DNA from: Geranomyces variabilis
Taxonomy: Eukaryota; Chytridiomycota; Chytridiomycetes; Spizellomycetales; Powellomycetaceae
DNA length: 64,000 bases
Assembly (NCBI GenBank): GCA_027603065.1
Contig: JADGJP010000024.1
Coordinates: 346,659 to 410,658, forward strand
Reading direction: 5' to 3'
Under the pieces are notes generated by a model. The model did no database searches and was not told the DNA's origin. It was given only the letters and a program-made list of their open reading frames with translations. Every line of letters starts with the position of its first letter. Within the stretch, counting starts at the first letter, position 1. Below are positions 33,938-45,458 of the stretch, piece by piece. The translations under genes were made by a program, and so were the position numbers.

Positions 33938-35256
33938 AGTAAGAAAGTTCGTTTGTCCGGGGAGGGTGAACGGGTTGCTGTCGAGGCGCTGGCATATTGA
34001 AAGCGGGATGGGCACTGTTTCGCCGTTGTTGGAGCAGCCCACGAACCCGGCGCCGTGTTCTACGCCGCACGACCAACTGGCTGAGTAGTTACGATGTTTT
34101 CTGAACCAAAATTTCAAATATTCGTTAAATGTATCTGCAAATATACGGCTAGCGTTTTCCCGAAATGAACTATCTTGTTGGCGCGACAGTCCGAGATGAT
34201 CATCTCAAACAGGGTCTTTCCGTCATATAGTTTAACCAACTTCCGCTCTCAAACTGGCTGCCCGGCCATACACAGGAGGAGCCCACGGGGTTTCGCCAAA
34301 ATCAGGAAAAAATTAGAGTATTTTTGCCCTCATTCATCCCAAATGAAATGTCAGGCAAAGGTGTTTGGTTCATCATTTTCGGGATTCCCATGTGTGCTGT
34401 GTGAGCGGACCAAAATGAGCCAAAGGTGCAAGGTCTGGACAGTCATTTACGGTCGCAGATAACATTTTCAGAGCAGCGGTAACTAAAATGCTGCATCATC
34501 ACCTGCGAGCGTAAAAGGGATCCAGAGACCATGTAATATGGAATTCATGTCCAAGATGCAAGGCAAGGGAGCGGGGCGAGGGCGATCGTTCTTCTTTTTT
34601 ATAGCGACAGTCACGTGATATGCCCTTTATGTGACTCAGAGGGAATTCCCATTCCGGCAAAAAGCGCAAACCAGCATGCATTGGGTGTAAGTTGGGCAGG
34701 ACCTGACTGTGAAGAACTACTACGGTCAAACTTGAGCCAAGAAAACAACTAGCTTGTTATAATCGTTGTAGTCTCTTTCATTCTGCCCTCCCCTGCGATA
34801 CCAGAAGAACTTCTCTGATGAGAAAGGCAGGGTCTGTTTCATGAAGGTGACGCAGGGAATCATTCAGAACGAGGAAGATGTGGCATTGTATACCGTAGAC
34901 TTATGCCTCGACTTCTGCGGGCCAGCTCCTGACCAAGCTGCGTATTCTACACATGGCAGTGAATTCCTTCCCCTTCACAGATATCTGCTTCTCTCCAAAG
35001 TCAACTATGACAAGCTTTGTCGCCTACTACTACTCTGCGATGCTTGCCAGCCAGCTTCGCGTAATGCGTGATCAGTTGGGGTAAAATTTCTTCAAATATG
35101 TACTACGGTAAGCAAAAAACCACGGCTGCAAGATAAGAACCTGGTAGGAACGTGAATTGGGGGACAGGGTCAAGGAGTGGTGACGTGGAGTCCGACCCAC
35201 TCGGACATATCGCCAAGGTCACAACGTGAAGCCCCGTCAACCAACCATCTTGCCGC
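33938..35256. other. Spacer holding a carrier gene relic
   Basis: Apart from the carrier-like fragment near 34.8 kb (separate entry), this 1.3-kb stretch has no supportable gene. AT-rich sequence dominates 34100-34480. Confidence 0.5.
34812..34962 (+). pseudogene. Decayed fragment of an Sfc1-type mitochondrial carrier
   Basis: The reading MKVTQGIIQNEEDVALYT followed by APDQA matches FVKVTKGIIQNEGYAAFY and APGQA of the intact carrier at 38.1 kb. Nucleotide similarity begins upstream of this, at TCTCTGATGAGAAAGGC versus TCCGACGAGAAGGGAT. The middle part diverges and carries length changes, and no start or further carrier repeats are present. It is a single-exon-sized fragment of the third carrier repeat, clearly non-functional. 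Confidence 0.6.
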
Positions 35257-36568
35257 ATGTCAACCCGAGCCTACCTTTTTGGCGCGGCTGGTCTAGGCAT
35301 AGGAATCGGCTCAGGCATTCTCCTAGCACAGTATGCACTTCCTCGTACGGTTCCGCCGCCCGTCTTTTCCATACCCGACCCCGACTTGCACAAGCAGCGG
35401 CCCGTAGCGACTCCAGAAGAGACGGCGGTTATGGGACCCGCACAAGCGGCCGCGGCGACGGACATTATGAGATATGGATTTCCAGGTGGGCGCTCAACGG
35501 GAGAACGGAAAGCGCGCTGCTGCTTTATCTCTGACCTTCGTCCATGCGACGCGAGTCAGGCCCCGTGTCTGACCGACTGTACCGCAACGCTTACGGTGGG
35601 TTTCTATTTACCTGCGCTGAACCCATGCTATGTACAGTCAGAAGCTTACACGATTTTAATCACAGTCGGTTCTTACAATCGTGCGCTGCGAAATCCTAAC
35701 TGGATTGCCGAGCATCTGACCGCAAAGTCACTGGAACGTGCAGCTTCCGACAGCCTGCCTCTCGCAGACGTTGCCGTAGACGACACTCCGAGCCGGAAGC
35801 ACTCTACATTTAAAGAGGATTTGGCCATTCCGCGCTTGTTCCGGGCGAAACTCAAAGATTACGTTGCTTCGGGCTATGACCGCGGGCATCTGGTGCCGGC
35901 GGCCGACGTGCGTGGGTCACAGGAAGCGATGGATGAAACATTCTTGCGTAAGACATTGGCGTTGCAAGCTGCTTTCTGCGCTTTATGTGGATCACTAACA
36001 TGCAGACAGTGACAAATATCAGCCCGCAGGTCGGGATGGGCTTCAACCGCAACTACTGGTTCTACTTTGAGAACTTTGTGCGTTCTCTCACAAGCGATTT
36101 TGACGATGTGTATGTCGTCACCGGCCCGCTGTACCTGCCGGCACAGGCAGCAGACGGCAAGTTCTATGTGAAGTATGAGGTTATCGGCGACCCGCCAAAC
36201 GTGGCGGTCCCTACGCACTTTTATAAAGTGATCCTGGGTGTCAAGAACGGACAAACGGCCATGCAAGGGTTTGTGATGCCAAATGACAGAATTGGGCCAG
36301 TACCGCTGGAGAGTTTCGCAATGCCTTTGGATGGTAAGTGAGGCTCGACAGCCATGTTGCTCGGTAAGTGTATCCTACTGACCCTGAGCAACTGCTAACA
36401 TTCTGCTGGCTTTGTTGTTATACAGCCATCGAACGCGCCGCGGGCTTGGTCTTCTTTCCGGATGTTTCACGGCTGAAATACCAACCACTATGCAAAGTGA
36501 CAAAATGCCAAATTCGAAATTTCTTAGTGGAGTCTTCCCGCGGTCTCAAACTCGCGGAGCCGCGGTGA
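35257..36568 (+). CDS. NUC1: Mitochondrial endonuclease G / Nuc1
   Basis: Sugar-nonspecific DNA/RNA endonuclease of the mitochondrial intermembrane space. Exons 35257..35485, 35560..35595, 35666..35947, 36010..36333 and 36426..36568 give 337 residues. The N-terminus has a short membrane anchor (AYLFGAAGLGIGIGSGILLA). The fold continues through YGFPGPVSDRLYRNAYVG, built by a 36-nt micro-exon, and RALRNPNWIAEHLT. The catalytic motif is SGYDRGHLVPAADV with the catalytic His, followed by the metal-binding Asn region TNISPQVGMGFNRNYW. VTGPLYLP, KYEVIGDPPNVAVPTHFYKV and a Cys pair near KVTKC close the domain. It aligns closely with yeast Nuc1 throughout. Confidence 0.95.
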
Positions 36569-37073
36569 GCTTGTTGAATACTAGCGGATTGGAGTCTGCA
36601 ACGGCCTGGGACATGTAACTTGAGACATTGAGAACCAATCGAGTCACATATACAGTCCCATCATAATTCTGGACGAGGGAAGCCGCGGTGGTGGTGGTTT
36701 GCAGCCTGCTGTCTGTCCGGTCCTTCCGCTCAACGATACGTTTAATTGGTTGCTTCGTTTGTTTGCCCCAAGCGGAGCCGGGAGGGTTCGGGAGAGTGTG
36801 GTTCGGTTGTTTGGACAGGCCGTCGTACTGACTCGTACAGTCAAACGGCGATCGGAAGGACCCGGGACCGCTTCTCACGCGACGCTGTCCACACGAGGCA
36901 AAAATCTGCATTCTCTCCTCGTCGCATCATCCATCGCGCTGGACTTTCTGCCGGACGGGACCCTCCTGCGTTCATCGTCATCTTAAAAGGGAAGCGCTCC
37001 CCGCCTCGTCGTCCCCGTCGCCTCAACCACTCCTCCCTCCTCCTCCTTCCTCCTTCCTCATCACTCTTCCGCC

Positions 37074-38424
37074 ATGCCTGCCGCCGCTCCCGCCACCACC
37101 GCCCCGCCAAAGGCCGCCCCAAAAAAGAATCTTGGCATTCACCTGTTTGCTGGAGGAATTGCTGGCTGTTGCGAGGCCCTCACTTGGTACGCCGCGGTCT
37201 CCACCGACTGCCCGAGCTGTTTATACGTCGAGTAGCCACTAACGTTTGCGTATCTTTGTGCAATTTAGCCATCCCCTGGACACCATCAAAGTCAGGCTAC
37301 AATTGCGCGGCGAACGCGCCGCAAAGCGACCCATTACAACGGTCGCTGGTGGAGCAATGAACGCCGCTGCTGCCAACGCTGTTAAGGTATCTACTTGTTG
37401 CTGCAGGCGACCTGCGCTGTTTTGTCAGTGTCGAATGCTGGATGCGGAATGGCGCGTCTAACTCGTGCAATGTGTTCCTTGCACCACCCAGCCTCCAAGC
37501 ACCAACTTTATATCCGTCGGCATCAACATTGCACAGAAGGAGGGAGTTCTCTCGTTATACAAGGGCCTGGGCGCCGTCGTGACGGGAATCGTTCCCAAGA
37601 TGGCGATTCGTTTCTCGTCCTTTGAGTACTTCAAAGCCAAACTGGCCAACAAGGAGACGGGTGTGGTCAGCGCTGCTGGGAACTTTGTCGCCGGTCTGGC
37701 AGCGGGAACTACCGAGGCCGTTCTTGTAGTCACGCCAATGGACGTCATCAAAATCCGCCTGCAGGCTCAGCGGCACTCGATGACCGACCCGCTTGACGTG
37801 CCCAAATACCGCAACGCGGCGCACTGCGTGTACGTCATGATCAAGGAGGAGGGCGTTGCTTCGCTGTACAAAGGCGTCGGCCTTACGGCTCTGCGCCAGG
37901 CCACCAACCAGGCCGCCAACTTTACCGTATACCAATACCTCCGCAAGGCGCTACACGATGCGCAGCCCCAGCACGAAACACTTCCCGCGTACCAGCACTT
38001 GCTCATGGGCTTTGTATCTGGCGCCTGTGGGCCTCTTTTCAACGCCCCTATTGATTGTATCAAGACACGCATTCAAAAAAATCGGTCCGACGAGAAGGGA
38101 TGGTCGCGCTTCGTAAAGGTCACCAAGGGAATCATCCAAAACGAAGGATACGCGGCGTTCTACCGGGGTTTGACCCCTCGTGTCCTGCGTGTGGCCCCCG
38201 GCCAGGCCATCACGTTTATGGTAAAGAAATGCGGCGGAGCTGGCGCATCGGCGGCAGCTGGTTGTCCGTTTTTCTTCACGTACTAACGTATCTTTTTATT
38301 TTTCCGTGTTTTCTCCCCTCCCCACCACCAGGTCTACGAGCGTGTGTACAAGTGGTTGGTCGCTGCAAGCGAGGCAATGAAGGGAGAGGACATCGCAGCG
38401 ACGGGTGCCAGCAGCGAGAACTAG
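37074..38424 (+). CDS. SFC1: Succinate/fumarate-type mitochondrial carrier
   Basis: Exchanges cytosolic succinate for fumarate across the inner mitochondrial membrane in C2 metabolism (yeast Sfc1/Acr1). Exons 37074..37186, 37269..37386, 37492..38220 and 38332..38424 give 350 residues. Three carrier repeats are visible with PxD/ExK motifs: HPLDTIKVRLQ, TPMDVIKIRLQAQ and APIDCIKTRIQK. The Sfc1-specific stretches YKGLGAVVTGIVPKMAIRFS, ALRQATNQAANFTVY and RVLRVAPGQAITF are present. Residue spacing fits the six-helix fold. The first exon adds an Ala/Pro-rich leader. A fragment of a paralog or copy lies 3 kb upstream. Confidence 0.92.
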
Positions 38425-39993
38425 TAGAGGCGCGCACATACTTCCAAATCACCTTTCTGTATTACTTTTTTAATTTACGAATTTGGTACGCAAACAGTTC
38501 TGGTCCTCGCCCAACCGCCCTTGCGAAGATTGGGCAATCAACAGAACCCAAGTGATTCCGAGCACAAATCTACACGCCGCAGCCCGGCGGGACCCTTTGC
38601 GTAAGATTGGCGGCCACTCGGTAATCTCGAGCAGGGATAGTTAGCAATGAACATCAGCAGTAAGGCTCCAGCGTCTTCTCTTTGTCTGCATAGTGGGCAT
38701 TCAATAAAGCACCTGCGCCAAGAAATATTCGAACGACCGGCTTCATGCATTCCTGGAAGTGGCATCAGTTCGTACATACACAGATTCAAGAGGTGCCAGG
38801 ATGTAATAAATATTGCGTGCGTCTCAGAGTCATGGAGACAATAAAATTTTCATTTCCGATAGCTCAAAAACATTTTAATGCGGCAGCTAAGAGACATTGA
38901 GCTGAAAGTGCGGCGCGTGTCCCTTGCCAATTAGCGTCATGCTGTTGCGCCGCCGGCATTTCAGCCAGCCAACACGTATTACGTCGAGCTTCTCACCATC
39001 AATGTCGCAGCCACTAAGGCGCAGCTCAGCGGGACACAGTGGCAGGATTTCCTTGTGAACACGACTTGCTTGACCGTGGCTAACGATTTCGAGTTTAGCG
39101 GCGCCGGCGGGCTGGCGACGTGCCCAATTTTGGACCAGGAATGGGCGATGGGAGGAGGAATTTGGTGATGAGAGTGTGGTTGCTGCGTGTTTTCGGTGTA
39201 TTGATGGGTTTGTATGTGTTTGCGTTCATTCTCTTTGTACATATCACTATCCGGACGGGCTCGCGGTTGCCATGCTTCCTATGATACTATCAAGAAACGA
39301 ATCCAGAAGAATCGATCAGTTTCAAGCGACCTGTTTATGCCCGTCCCGGAAAGTCATCAATCGTTACCACTTTCACGACGCTGAATAGGCCGCGAAAGCT
39401 AAGGCGCGCGGTGAGAACGTCTCGAGAAGTTTTGTGGGAAGAGCACATCTGTGGGCATCGTAGCAGTACAGGATGCCGAAAATGTTGGCGACTGCTTTGC
39501 TTGAGGATGCCATACACACAGTTTTGCGCACAGGTAGACTCCGTGCACGCCACCCTCAATTAAACGCTGAGAAGAGCTTGCGGGACGTCAAACTGAATCG
39601 CGCTGTTTGCTTGAAAGCGCCTCACGAGCGAAATCTCAACGCCGTTACGAGGACCCATTTCAAAACTGCTGGTCCGACGCCGGCTCAATTGGCAATGTAT
39701 GGGTGGACAACGACCTGAACCGCAAGCACTTTGTTTTCAACCCGCGAAAAAAACCTTAGTACCACAATTTATTTGCGACCCCGTTGAGCCGGCTGAAGGG
39801 CCAAATGGATTTTAACTAAACCCTTCGGTCTTCGCTCACAAACCGTGGGATGAGTCATCTTAGAATTCGCTACTGTCCAAAAATAGACACTCCCCGGAGA
39901 CCTCAGAGAAAACGAACCTTCGATCATTTGTTTTTCCCGCTGTTCCTCCTCATTGCCGCTTCTTGCACAAAAAATTGATATCGAAAGAACGTA
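38425..39993. other. Spacer with one weak minus-strand open frame
   Basis: Between the carrier and the zinc-ribbon gene. On the minus strand, about 39150-38878, an open frame reads LVQNWARRQPAGAAKLEIVS and runs through LRLSGCDIDG to HFQLNVS and a stop. It has no start codon or family match that I can identify, so it is only noted. A second frame on the plus strand at 39473-39718 is equally unassigned. Confidence 0.4.
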
Positions 39994-41953
39994 ATGACAG
40001 CTGTAGCCAGTCCCACTAGCAGCCCGCCCGCGTACACCCTTGGCATCGGTCAACCACTGCGAGTGGACGCAAAGCGCCCTCTCAAACCTCTTCGCAAGGA
40101 CTCATCGCCTCCATTCAACTACGACGCGCGAAGCGACCCGGCGCTTCGAAATTGGTTTGCCAGATCTGGCGTACGAAAGCTTATCCTTTCAACCGAAGCA
40201 AGTTTTCCCGAGAGTGTGTACCGACTGGCAACGTGATGCCCTTTTACTAACTTTATGATCGTTCTCGCAGCTCTCCAAGCCGCGGCCATGCTCGACCTGC
40301 AGAAATCCGGACCTGACCACCTGCGAGCAATGTCAGACTCGCTTCCATGACCACTCGCCGCCTGCGATAGCGCTCGCCAGCTCCCCAATCTCAACCGCAA
40401 TTCTCCACAGCTCGCTTTCCCGCCAGACTCTTGCTCCACTGGAATCGCTTCTCCTTGCGACAATGCACTTTTCAGATATCCGTAGCTTTGATCTTGCCGA
40501 GTCGCTCCCTGCCACGACCGAGCTGTCGAAATTCCAGTCAATCCTTCTCATCGGTGATTTGCTCAAACCCAATTCACCGCACGCTCTGCTTCAACGCTCA
40601 GCGCCCCCATGGCATCGGGTATTAAAGGAATACATTGCGACGCATCACCCTGCCATGGTCATAACTCCATCGACATTCGACTCTCCGCTAACTCCGATCG
40701 CAGTCAATCGGTCAGTATGCCCAGCATTGGGACGTATTGAATCGCCCGACCATCCATTGATGACCGGCGTTGAGCGGCTTGGGCTGGAAGACGCGGTGTG
40801 GACAGTGAAAGGGCATGTGCAAAAGGGTGCACAAGTGATTGCACGGTGGGGCACTGGAGTCCCGCTGATTGTGGTAAAAGGTAGCGTGGTGGCTATCAAC
40901 ATGATTGTGCTGCCAAAATGTGAAGGTCGCAACAATCACTTGATTGATGTCTGGGGTACGTCTGTGCAATGTGTTTGATTTGCCACAGGCTTGCGGCTTT
41001 CTAACTGCAAATTTTTCTTGCTCTCAGATCCGGCGCAAACTGATGCATTGACTTTGATATCAAACGCATTGCGTTGGTCCGCGAGCGCTTCCGAAGCCGA
41101 ACGCGCCCCACGCAAATGTCCTGCCTGCACCAACGTGAGCTTACCGCGTTTTATGTTTATCGAGAGTGCGAAGCGCTGTCATTGTTGTCTAATTTCCCCT
41201 CGCACTGACATCTAGCCTGCATTAAGAGCCAAGTCCGAAAACCTCACGCATCGCACAGTTCGGGAAATCGAACGCGAGCGCAGAGACGAGCTGCGCCGTC
41301 GACACGAGGCGCAGATGCACGACGCGGTGTGGGCTCAATACGAAGCAGCGCGGTATGCCAAAGAGCACGCACCACCGCGCCCGCACACGCATGACTGTGC
41401 GACGGAAAACCAGCGCACCGGCGGCACGCCTGCGAGGAAAAGCGAATCGGGGTGGTTGCCTCGCATCGCAACTGATTCGCCTTATAAACGAAAGGAGCCA
41501 GTGCGGCAAGCAAAGAGCAAGACTCAAACGCTTCCGAGGTTTGCGGAGCGAAAGGTAAGAGCTGGAAGATCGCCTACTTGGTGTGCCTCTGTCACTGTGT
41601 TTTGTTACTTTGCTGAACCCCAACCTACGTAGCCAAACAAACCTCCATCACAACCAAGTTTGTTTGTTCCGCTACCAGATACGCCATCTCGTCGAACCAG
41701 ACCGGAAGGCGCCGGCAAAGGGTCGCGACGGCCTATCGTGTCGACTACCCACGGCGATTCGGATGCAGAATCCGACGAGGGAATGGGTGAAGTGGCCGTG
41801 AGCGCCGAAGCGGGAGAGCGGAAAGGCGATACCCTTGTCGAAAAATGCGACGAGGTTCCAGAAAACGGAATTGCTAATGAAGGGGCAGAGTTAGTAATAG
41901 CTCCGATATCGCTGACAGAAGGGCCTCTTGATGTTTCTGGGCAGGCGGACTAG
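39994..41953 (+). CDS. Zinc-ribbon-like protein of unknown function
   Basis: Exons 39994..40170, 40271..40955, 41028..41134, 41216..41554 and 41633..41953 splice in frame to 542 residues. A CxxC pair motif appears at about residues 65-85: PCSTCRNPDLTTCEQC, a likely four-Cys zinc knuckle, with a further CPAC at about 320. The middle (residues about 120-300) is a folded, hydrophobic domain (LSKFQSILLIGDLL, GVPLIVVKGSVVAINMIVLP). A basic coiled coil follows (REIERERRDELRRRHEAQ) and then an acidic, disordered tail. I do not recognise the family. The splice structure is convincing; function is unknown. Confidence 0.6.
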
Positions 41954-42379
41954 GCCAGGTTTTTAGTTTCATTTTATCTAGCATCACGTTGAAGTTCTTA
42001 TGTAAGGCAAAGCGTTTTATACATGACTTGGCTTTCGCATGCTGAACAAGGAAATAATGAGGACTTATCTGACAGGTCGCTGTCGTTTCTCCGAGTCACC
42101 CTGCTCCTGTCAACGCTCACTGCCAACAAGCAATCATGCACTGCTAGTTCCCCAGCCAAACTTACACCGCCAGGCGGCAGCCTTTGTCAGCAACCTAGTT
42201 GTCCAGCTTCTGAAGATCCGAGGAACGCAAAAAGACAAAGCTAAAAAGCATGATAGAGCAATCATGCTCACTCCAAAATCAATCCCCATATCCGTAAGCA
42301 CGTGCGCTGTGCGGGCAGAGGACTGCCTGCTTTGAATCTATTGTATGCTACCCCGGAGCGGTAGGACAAAAATATCAAG

Positions 42380-44278
42380 CTACATTCTGATTTGATAGCG
42401 ACCTGCTCTGGTTACCGTCCGCACTCCCTGTCAGAAAATACAACCACTTAATGAGACCACGCCGCGATTTGCTCTAAGCGCCATTCACGCGGCCCTTACC
42501 TTGAATGGCTTGTAAGGCTCATGATGCACCTGCAAGGTGTCGATCTTGAGGCCAGACGCCGTAAACATGTTGACCTTGAAGTCGATGTAGACGGTGCACA
42601 TGTTTTGTATCGGATCAGGACTGCCAACAAACACAATGGAAGTCAGCTATATGAATGCGGTGGCCACGAAAACATCGGCAGTTAGGTGCATACTCTGAGT
42701 CCAAATACAGTGTGCCATTGAGAAACGGCGCTCCGGCGACGTTGAAGTCTGTCGAAATTTTTCCAATCGTCCACCGTAGTTCCTTGATACAACACGCATG
42801 GGTAAGCGTGGCGTTTCACGACATTCGCCTACCGGCGCACTACCTTGGTAATATGGTCAAAGGAGTATTGCCCGGCGTTCGCATTCAATTTGACGGACGA
42901 GACTGCTTTTGGCAAGGTTACTGATAGCGCTGCTTGTTCGACAACTTTCCCGCCAGTTGAACGCGGCTGGAAAGATATCTCAAGCTTTCCCGTTCTGTTT
43001 ACGATTCGTAGCGACGGCTTCACGAGAAGTGGGAGGGTATTTGCGGTGGTGAGGTTGACGCTGGGATTACATCGAGAGATTTAGAGCAAACGTAAAGGTT
43101 CATGCTTAACGCTGTGTTAGGCGTATTTACCTGTAATCCATCAGCTTGAACTGCCCGTCTGGTGGAACAAAGGATAAAACGCGATCTTTCTCAAATCGGT
43201 TGTATCTAAGCTGACCGCCTCCTTATGAATATGGGCCAAAGACGACGAGCCGGGAAATGCGCTTCCGCGAGCCTACCTGACGCAAGGATGTAAGCTGGTC
43301 ATGTTGCTTTCCAGCATCCGATGGTTCATCAGCGAGAGTATGAGGTCCGGCATGCCAGAAAGCCTGCTGTTGCAGATAATTTCTCCGTGGGTCTCGGCAA
43401 ACACAATATTGTTGTGCTTGTCGAGTATCGCATTGACCGTCTCCACCATGTCAAAAAATATCTCGTTGTTGGTGTACTTTACGCCTGAAGAGCGCCATGG
43501 AATACTTGATAAGCTTCCGGATGGCAGTTTGGTCCCAAAACTGCGGAGAGTCGTTGATAAATTTCCTAATACAACGCGACTTTGCGATGCCACACACACA
43601 CACAGACTTTGTCCCTAATGACACGGCGTTAATGACGGTGGACAGGAGTGATGGCGGTGGTACAACATCCTTCAGGATGTTAGGTTCGGTGATATATGGA
43701 AAGCCGTAGTCAAGGAGTTCTTCGAGAAGCTGATGGCGAGTGTGAGATGAATAGCCATAATCTCCATAATGCGGGAGTCACGTCGGCCCTACCTCGTACA
43801 CTATGACGAAGTTTTCTTTTATGGTACTCTCAGTTACCGCCCCGAAATAATCAAGCAGCAAATCCACGAAGCGATTAAGGAAATGCAAAACGCTCAGCGG
43901 GGATACTGTTGCGCACACCATCATGTTAGTCAAAGCGCCAGTATCGAACATGACGTTTCTCGCGGCTGCTTGCCTTCTTCAGCGGTGACACTTAGAAAGA
44001 CCAGGCCGTTTCTATATATGTGGTGCAGGTAAAGGTCGTCCGTGGAGATAACTGGCGGAACTTCCTGCGGGGACGGAGCTTTGGTGGACACCTTGAGAAA
44101 ATCCTCAACCGCGCCAGTTATGGTATTTCGCCAGTGCTTTTCAATAATGACTTTGCTGGGGGTCCGCAGGTATAATGTCAGCGTCAGCGTGGAAGCCGGC
44201 GAAGAAGCACCTCGAGAACGACGCTTGGCGGCGAGAACAGTACCCAGCCTTGTCAAGCACAAAAAGACTACTGATCAT
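42380..44278 (-). CDS. APM3: AP-3 complex mu subunit
   Basis: Medium chain of the AP-3 adaptor, which sorts cargo from endosome/Golgi to the vacuole. Ten exons: 44278..44244, 44155..43974, 43905..43793, 43729..43608, 43540..43277, 43205..43131, 43060..42844, 42782..42694, 42620..42500, 42427..42380; 421 residues, the family length. Longin-like start ISSLFVLDKAGKVIIEKHWR; the domain link SSIPWRSSGVKYTNNEIFFD; SRLSGMPDLILSLMNHRML; the mu-homology strand LPKAVSSVKLNANAGQYSF; and the end KPFKGVRTVTRAGRYQIRM. The second intron starts with GC rather than GT. The exon at 43729..43608 ends at a weak GTCTGT donor, chosen by frame and conservation. Confidence 0.93.
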
Positions 44279-44736
44279 GTTGCTGCTGCAGACGGAAGTT
44301 TGACGACAGGGATATGAAACGCGGCTTGACAGGACAGTGACGAGGGTTGAGAATGGAGATGGCCAGACAACTTCAGGCCGACAATGTGACGAGAACGAAA
44401 CGGCCGAGTCGACACCAGCCCCAAACAACTATTGGATGACTGCCACCGCGCGCATTTCTATTGCGTCGCCCTCACGCGCCAACGGCGACGACCACCGAAC
44501 CGCACTGTATTCAATTCTTTCGCACTCGTCGCATCTCTCAGCGGGTTGCTAGCCAGATACAACAGGTGCGGCGAAAACGTTTTCAAAAGCGAAGCTCCTT
44601 GCCGGCGGGACGAACTTTTGATTAGTTGATCTTTGATCATTATTATGAACGAAAGGGGCATATGAGGTGTTTGATGGATGAGCTGTCAAGCTATGAGGTA
44701 CTGCGGCTGCTGCTGTACTGGGCATGTAAGGCTGTA

Positions 44737-45159
44737 TCATGTCGCCATCCAAAGGGAGCGCAGAGACTGGCAGAACTTTTCAACAAAGTTTGCCGCTCCA
44801 GGGATGATGTGGCCCTGATCATGAACGAGGTCGCTTCGCGCCGAGCTTGCATACCGTCCTGCCATCCTCATCATTCGGTCGCTTCCAAGCTCGTCGTTGC
44901 GGCCCCACACATGGAGGGAACGGCACTGGAGCGGGACTGAGAAGTTCCAGGTCTTATCAACCACCCCTTGCGAGGCAAGCCGGTCGAGCATTTCGACGAC
45001 CGTTGCTCCCTGCGAGAATCCAAGGAGTGGGGTTTGCGCGGAGAGAACGCGCGTGCGGGTCTGTCCGAGCTGTCCGGACTTGTCCATTGTTAAGTCTCTT
45101 GAACTCTTCCATTCTTCTTGCACAACGCCAGCCCGCACGGTCCTCCGATCGTGGAACAA
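44737..45159 (-). pseudogene. Remnant of an FSH1-type serine hydrolase
   Basis: The open frame keeps the nucleophile region LLGFSQGATVVEML, a strand-turn with the acid (LHVWGRNDELGSDRMMRMAG) and the catalytic-His region (HDQGHIIPGAANFVEKF). Missing are the N-terminal LHG oxyanion part and about 50-60 residues normally found between nucleophile and acid; the frame upstream has no plausible start or exon. This is best read as a truncated, internally deleted gene in the spacer between AP-3 mu and the ABC transporter. Confidence 0.55.
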
Positions 45160-45458
45160 CCCCCATTGCCCAAAAAGTTAGCCACTCTTGAGTCTTGACA
45201 TTCCATTATGTCAATTTGTGTGTACAAGTAGCTACTACCTGGTACCACGCGGCGCGGAGCGGCGGGGGGCGATTTGCGCGGGACGGAGCGCGGTGCAGGA
45301 GGAGTCTTTGGCTGCGACCGTTCGCTTTCTTGTGGCTTCACCCCGACCCCGCATGGCGCATGGCCTTCCATCTCCCAACAGGTTCTATATAGCAGCAGTC
45401 TTCCCGACAGGCCTAAGGCGCCCTGCCGTTTGCTGCTGCTGCTGCTGCTGCAAACATT

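Noticed and set aside
33938-34117. N-terminal extension of the ankyrin gene
   Set aside because: The extended frame has no ATG and no conserved residues; the F-box-like motif begins right after the ATG at 33937.
35596-35665. In-frame read-through (EAYTILITVGSYNR) as the NUC1 exon
   Set aside because: It lacks the GP..D..R segment conserved in Nuc1; the 36-bp exon plus acceptor at 35665 restores that segment and the frame.
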